A DNA stretch of 64,000 nucleotides from Rhodobacteraceae bacterium EL129 (GTDB lineage Bacteria > Pseudomonadota > Alphaproteobacteria > Rhodobacterales > Rhodobacteraceae): positions 3,019,303 through 3,083,302 of the forward strand of contig ONZJ01000002.1 of NCBI GenBank assembly GCA_900313005.1, read 5' to 3'. The position numbers and the translations under genes were made by a program. Below the pieces are notes generated by a model. It worked only from the letters and a program-made list of their open reading frames with translations. It did not search any database and was not told where the DNA came from. Position 1 is the first letter of the stretch, and the number at the start of each line of letters is the position of its first letter. Below are positions 61,262-64,000 of this stretch, piece after piece.

Positions 61262-62265
61262 GCAAAGATGTATTGATCAAGGCCCGGGGGCTGTCTGTTG
61301 GATTCCAGATTGGCAAGGGCCTCTTTGACAAACGCGTGCTGAAGGCTGTCGACAAGGTGGATGTGGATATCGAAGCCGGATCGTTCTTTGGGCTGGTGGG
61401 CGAAAGTGGGTCTGGAAAGACAACGCTGGGCCGCGCCTTTCTCAAAGCCGTGCCTATCACTGATGGAACCGCCACCTATGACGATGGCGAGGTTTCCTAT
61501 GATCTGGGCGGATTGGATGGAGCCGAACTAAAGGACTATCGCAAGCGGGCGCAGTTGATCTTTCAGGATCCCTATGCGGCACTTTCCCCGCGGATGACTG
61601 TGCGCGACATCATTGCCGAACCGCTGGAAGTAATGGGGCTGACAAAATCACGCGAAGAGACCGACGCCCGTGTGCGCGAGATTGCCGCGAAATGTCGGCT
61701 GAATCTCGAACACCTACGACGCTTTCCGCATGCTTTCTCGGGAGGGCAACGTCAGAGAATTTCGATTGCTCGGGCATTGGTGTCGGGGCCGAAGTTTGTG
61801 GTTGCGGATGAAAGTGTCGCTGCGCTGGATGTGTCTATTCAGGCGGATGTTCTGAACTTGCTGAAGGAGCTGCAACGCGATCTGGGCATCACATTCATGT
61901 TCATCAGCCACGATCTGTCTGTGGTCGCGCATACATGCGATCATGTGGCGGTGATGTATCTGGGACGGCTTGTAGAATCTGCCCCAACGATGGAGCTGTT
62001 CAAAGCTCCGCGCCATCCCTACACCAAGGCGCTGTTTTCGGCCATTCCATCGCTGGATCCGGATGATGACAGCTCGGCGCAGAAACTGGAGGGAGAGATC
62101 CCATCACCAACCAACCAGCCATCGGGATGCAAGTTCCACACGCGGTGCCCGTTTGTGCAGGATCGTTGCAAGTCTGAGGAACCAAAGCTGGAACATGCGG
62201 ATGGGTCAGGTCATGAGGTGGCCTGCCATCGGTGGAAAGAGTTGATGGAGACGGCAGCGCTTTAA
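61258..62265 (+). CDS. ABC transporter ATP-binding protein 2 (DppF/OppF type)
   Basis: This 335-residue ATPase has Walker A GESGSGKTTLGRAF, signature FSGGQRQRISIARAL, a Walker B FVVADESVAALDVS in which S replaces the usual P-T pair, the H-loop FISHDLSVV and the C-terminal SGCKFHTRC segment. It forms a heterodimer with ATPase 1. It is the last gene of the transporter operon. Confidence 0.93.
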   Translation: MSKDVLIKARGLSVGFQIGKGLFDKRVLKAVDKVDVDIEAGSFFGLVGESGSGKTTLGRAFLKAVPITDGTATYDDGEVSYDLGGLDGAELKDYRKRAQLIFQDPYAALSPRMTVRDIIAEPLEVMGLTKSREETDARVREIAAKCRLNLEHLRRFPHAFSGGQRQRISIARALVSGPKFVVADESVAALDVSIQADVLNLLKELQRDLGITFMFISHDLSVVAHTCDHVAVMYLGRLVESAPTMELFKAPRHPYTKALFSAIPSLDPDDDSSAQKLEGEIPSPTNQPSGCKFHTRCPFVQDRCKSEEPKLEHADGSGHEVACHRWKELMETAAL

Positions 62266-62302
62266 TGGTTTCGAATTACCTTCGGCAATCCGACAAGCTG
62301 GG

Positions 62303-62348
62303 TGCGCTGCCCCCAGACCCCCGGATACTTTTGGCCAGAAGAAGGAAG
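62303..62348 (+). repeat. Rhodobacteraceae-type intergenic repeat with CCCCCGGATACTTTTGGCCA core
   Basis: The sequence TGCGCTGCCCCCAGACCCCC followed by GGATACTTTTGGCCAGAAGAAGG is of a type I recall as dispersed in Rhodobacteraceae intergenic regions. It lies just downstream of the ABC operon and before the convergent VOC gene. A genome-wide copy count would confirm it. Confidence 0.5.
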
Positions 62349-62350
62349 GA

Positions 62351-62764
62351 TCAGACGTCTTCATCGACCTGATGCACTTCGATGACATTGCCATCGGGGT
62401 CGTAAAAGAAGATCTGGTGCCAGCCCGCAACGGCACGTTCGCCCCAATCTGAATAGGGGATGTTTTGGGCGTCAAGGTGCGCTTTGAAAGCACCGAGGTC
62501 ATCCGTGCGATAGGCGATGTGGCCCGTGGCCACTGGGTTCACGATCTGGCCTGTGGCAAAACCCGCCAGTACATCGCGCTGTGCCAGATGGGTTTGGATG
62601 TCACCGTCGTGCAGGAAGGACACATCGCCAGCGTAGCCCTGTTTCTTCTCAAGTGTCGGCAGGCCGTCTTCAGGTGTGCTGAGACCCAGAATATCTCGAT
62701 AAAATGCATCCATCCTCGCCACGTTGTCTGTGGCGTGGTTCACGTGATGCAATTTCAGCTTCAT
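62351..62764 (-). CDS. VOC-family (glyoxalase-like) protein
   Basis: This 137-residue protein is one vicinal oxygen chelate module pair: LHHVNHATDNVARMDAFYRDIL with the first metal His, GHIAYRTDDLGAFKAHL in the middle, and HQIFFYDPDGNVIEVHQ with the last His and Glu. The family includes glyoxalase I, dioxygenases and isomerases; the reaction here is unknown. It follows dapA by six bases and is likely co-transcribed. Confidence 0.88.
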   Translation of the reverse strand: MKLKLHHVNHATDNVARMDAFYRDILGLSTPEDGLPTLEKKQGYAGDVSFLHDGDIQTHLAQRDVLAGFATGQIVNPVATGHIAYRTDDLGAFKAHLDAQNIPYSDWGERAVAGWHQIFFYDPDGNVIEVHQVDEDV

Positions 62765-62770
62765 GTCAGA

Positions 62771-63646
62771 TCAGTTCATCAGCCCAGCGTGGCGCAGGCC
62801 GTCATCGACCAGAGTGCGCGTGCTGTCGCTGAGACCGGTCAGAGGTGAACGGACTTCCTCAGAGCACAGGCCCAAGCGTGACATAGCATATTTAGCACCC
62901 ACAAGGCCCGGTTCCGTGAAGATGGCCTTGTGCAAGGGCATCAACTTGTCCTGCAATTCCAATGCGGTGGCATAGTCGCCGGACAGCGTAGCCTCTTGCA
63001 CCTGAGAGATCAAAGCCGGGGCGACGTTGGCAGTGACAGAGATCACACCGACACCGCCTTGGGCGTTGAACCCATGTGCCGTTGCATCTTCTCCGGACAT
63101 CTGAATGAAATCCTTGCCGCAGGTCATGCGCTGCATGCTGACACGCGCTAGATCAGCCGTGGCGTCTTTAACGCCGATGATACGCGGCAGTTTGGCCAGC
63201 TCGCCCATGGTGTCGGGGGTCATGTCGATCACCGAACGGGGCGGGATGTTGTAGATCACGATGGGCACATTGCAGCTGTCATGGATCGCTGTGAAATGCG
63301 CAATGAGCCCCCGTTGCGTGGGCTTGTTGTAGTACGGCGTGACCACCAGAATGGCATCGGCCCTGACCCTTTCGGCGTGTTGGGCAAAACGGATGCTTTC
63401 CAGCGTGTTGTTGCTGCCAGCCCCTGCAATCACCGGAATGCGGCCAGCTGCGGCGCGCACCACTTCTTCGACCACGGTTTCGTGCTCTTCATGGGTCAAG
63501 GTTGGTGATTCACCGGTTGTGCCCACAGGCACAAGCCCCTTGGAGCCTTCACCGATATGCCATTCCACCAGTTTCTTGAGCGTATCAATGTCCAGTTCGC
63601 CGTTCTTGAACGGCGTGACCAGTGCAGGAAATGATCCTCGAAACAT
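62771..63646 (-). CDS. dapA: 4-hydroxy-tetrahydrodipicolinate synthase
   Basis: This 291-residue (beta/alpha)8 aldolase condenses pyruvate and aspartate semialdehyde, the first committed step to lysine and diaminopimelate. It begins [19 protein letters not shown], has [17 protein letters not shown], the Tyr of the triad in VVTPYYNKP, and the Schiff-base Lys in [12 protein letters not shown]. It is divergent from the lytic transglycosylase gene at the window end. Length and motifs are typical. Confidence 0.95.
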   Translation of the reverse strand: MFRGSFPALVTPFKNGELDIDTLKKLVEWHIGEGSKGLVPVGTTGESPTLTHEEHETVVEEVVRAAAGRIPVIAGAGSNNTLESIRFAQHAERVRADAILVVTPYYNKPTQRGLIAHFTAIHDSCNVPIVIYNIPPRSVIDMTPDTMGELAKLPRIIGVKDATADLARVSMQRMTCGKDFIQMSGEDATAHGFNAQGGVGVISVTANVAPALISQVQEATLSGDYATALELQDKLMPLHKAIFTEPGLVGAKYAMSRLGLCSEEVRSPLTGLSDSTRTLVDDGLRHAGLMN

Positions 63647-63803
63647 GATACGCTCCTTTTGTTTCAGCTGCTTAGCCCAGTTGGGCCGGGGTTGAACTTG
63701 CGCGCCAATCTAGCGGCTTCCTGCCAGTCTGCCAAGTTTGTGAATGGACGGCAGGGAGTGGCGTACTTAGGTTGACGCTGTCTATCCTTTGCCTCAGCCG
63801 GAA

Positions 63804-64000
63804 ATGCAAGACATGTTGCGCAGAGTTCTGATTTTACTAGTGTTGCTGTGCCACCCAGGTCTTCTGCTGGCGCAGGCTCCTCCGGGTGTAGGCGTGCTTA
63901 TCTTGCCCGAGCCTCCGCAGCGTATTGCCCCTCGGCCTCTGGCCAGTGCGCTGCACGCGATGCGCGCCGGGCGGTGGCAGGATGCAAAGAACCTGGCTGC
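63804..64000 (+). CDS. partial: exported protein, probable soluble lytic transglycosylase start
   Basis: The frame starts at ATG 63804 (or 63813) and runs off the window. The first residues form a Sec signal (LRRVLILLVLLCHPGLLLAQ), then a Pro-rich stretch and ALHAMRAGRWQDAKNLA, resembling the N-terminal superhelical start of Slt-type transglycosylases. I recall such a gene next to dapA in roseobacters. Only about 65 residues are visible, so the assignment is tentative. Confidence 0.6.
   Translation, partial: MQDMLRRVLILLVLLCHPGLLLAQAPPGVGVLILPEPPQRIAPRPLASALHAMRAGRWQDAKNLA

Noticed and set aside
1..64000. CRISPR arrays, rRNA or tRNA genes, prophage
   Set aside because: No regularly spaced repeats, no tRNA-like TTC loops or acceptor stems in the intergenic gaps, and no phage structural genes were seen on reading; a tRNAscan or CRISPR search was not possible.

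Overview
The window looks like a chromosomal segment of a marine alphaproteobacterium of the Roseobacter group (Rhodobacterales). This is an inference from gene content: a MipZ division ATPase, COQ9 diverging from rpsU, a DUF2585 protein, an FtsK with a long acidic linker, two GcvT-fused dimethylglycine dehydrogenase-like flavoproteins, a PhnW/PhnA/PhnY phosphonate operon, and intergenic repeats of a kind I recall from Rhodobacteraceae. Coding density is high and base composition is moderately GC-rich. I see no rRNA, tRNA, CRISPR array, prophage or intact insertion sequence. Genes running off the two ends are partial.

Layout. 0-3.5 kb: minus-strand cluster COQ9, quinone oxidoreductase, BNR/sialidase-like protein, membrane protein and a partial gene. 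3.6-8.2 kb: rpsU, a membrane protein with a GEExSWGQR motif, aquaporin Z, then a divergent pair (M14 deacylase and aldehyde dehydrogenase) around a long inverted repeat. 8.2-10.9 kb: a small surface-glycan cassette (GT25, GT11, kinase-like protein). 10.9-13 kb: an RluA-type pseudouridine synthase and a flavin amine oxidase. 13-24 kb: a long minus-strand methylated-amine locus. 24-28 kb: thiolase, a STAS/RsbW-type pair, gamma-glutamyltransferase, HspQ. 28.4-47.8 kb: housekeeping genes (lytic transglycosylase lipoprotein, LolA, FtsK, aminotransferase, amidase, UbiH-type hydroxylase, RsmD, reductase, peroxiredoxin, pterin dehydratase, RidA, L19, L31, MipZ, transporters, HpaI-type aldolase, glucokinase, DeoR regulator). 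47.9-55.2 kb: 2-aminoethylphosphonate catabolism. 55.9-62.3 kb: a five-gene oligopeptide-type ABC transporter. 62.3-64 kb: VOC protein, DapA and the start of a lytic transglycosylase.

Two systems stand out. The first (15559-23364, plus a second dehydrogenase at 13005-15458) is a nearly gapless operon. It encodes an XRE-cupin regulator, three tandem GFA-fold zinc proteins, a DMGDH-like flavoprotein, a LysE exporter, a medium-chain dehydrogenase, a betaine-homocysteine-type methyltransferase and a GlxA/GbdR-type regulator. The simplest reading is catabolism of glycine betaine, dimethylglycine or a related N-methylated compound, with formaldehyde or C1 handling built in. A perfect inverted repeat lies just upstream of its first gene. 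The second is phnW-phnA-phnY-pbfA-like followed by a translationally coupled D-2-hydroxyacid dehydrogenase of unknown substrate, under a divergent LysR regulator. The PbfA-like enzyme would feed hydroxylated aminoethylphosphonate into the PhnY/PhnA pathway; the role of the hydroxyacid dehydrogenase in such a locus is open.
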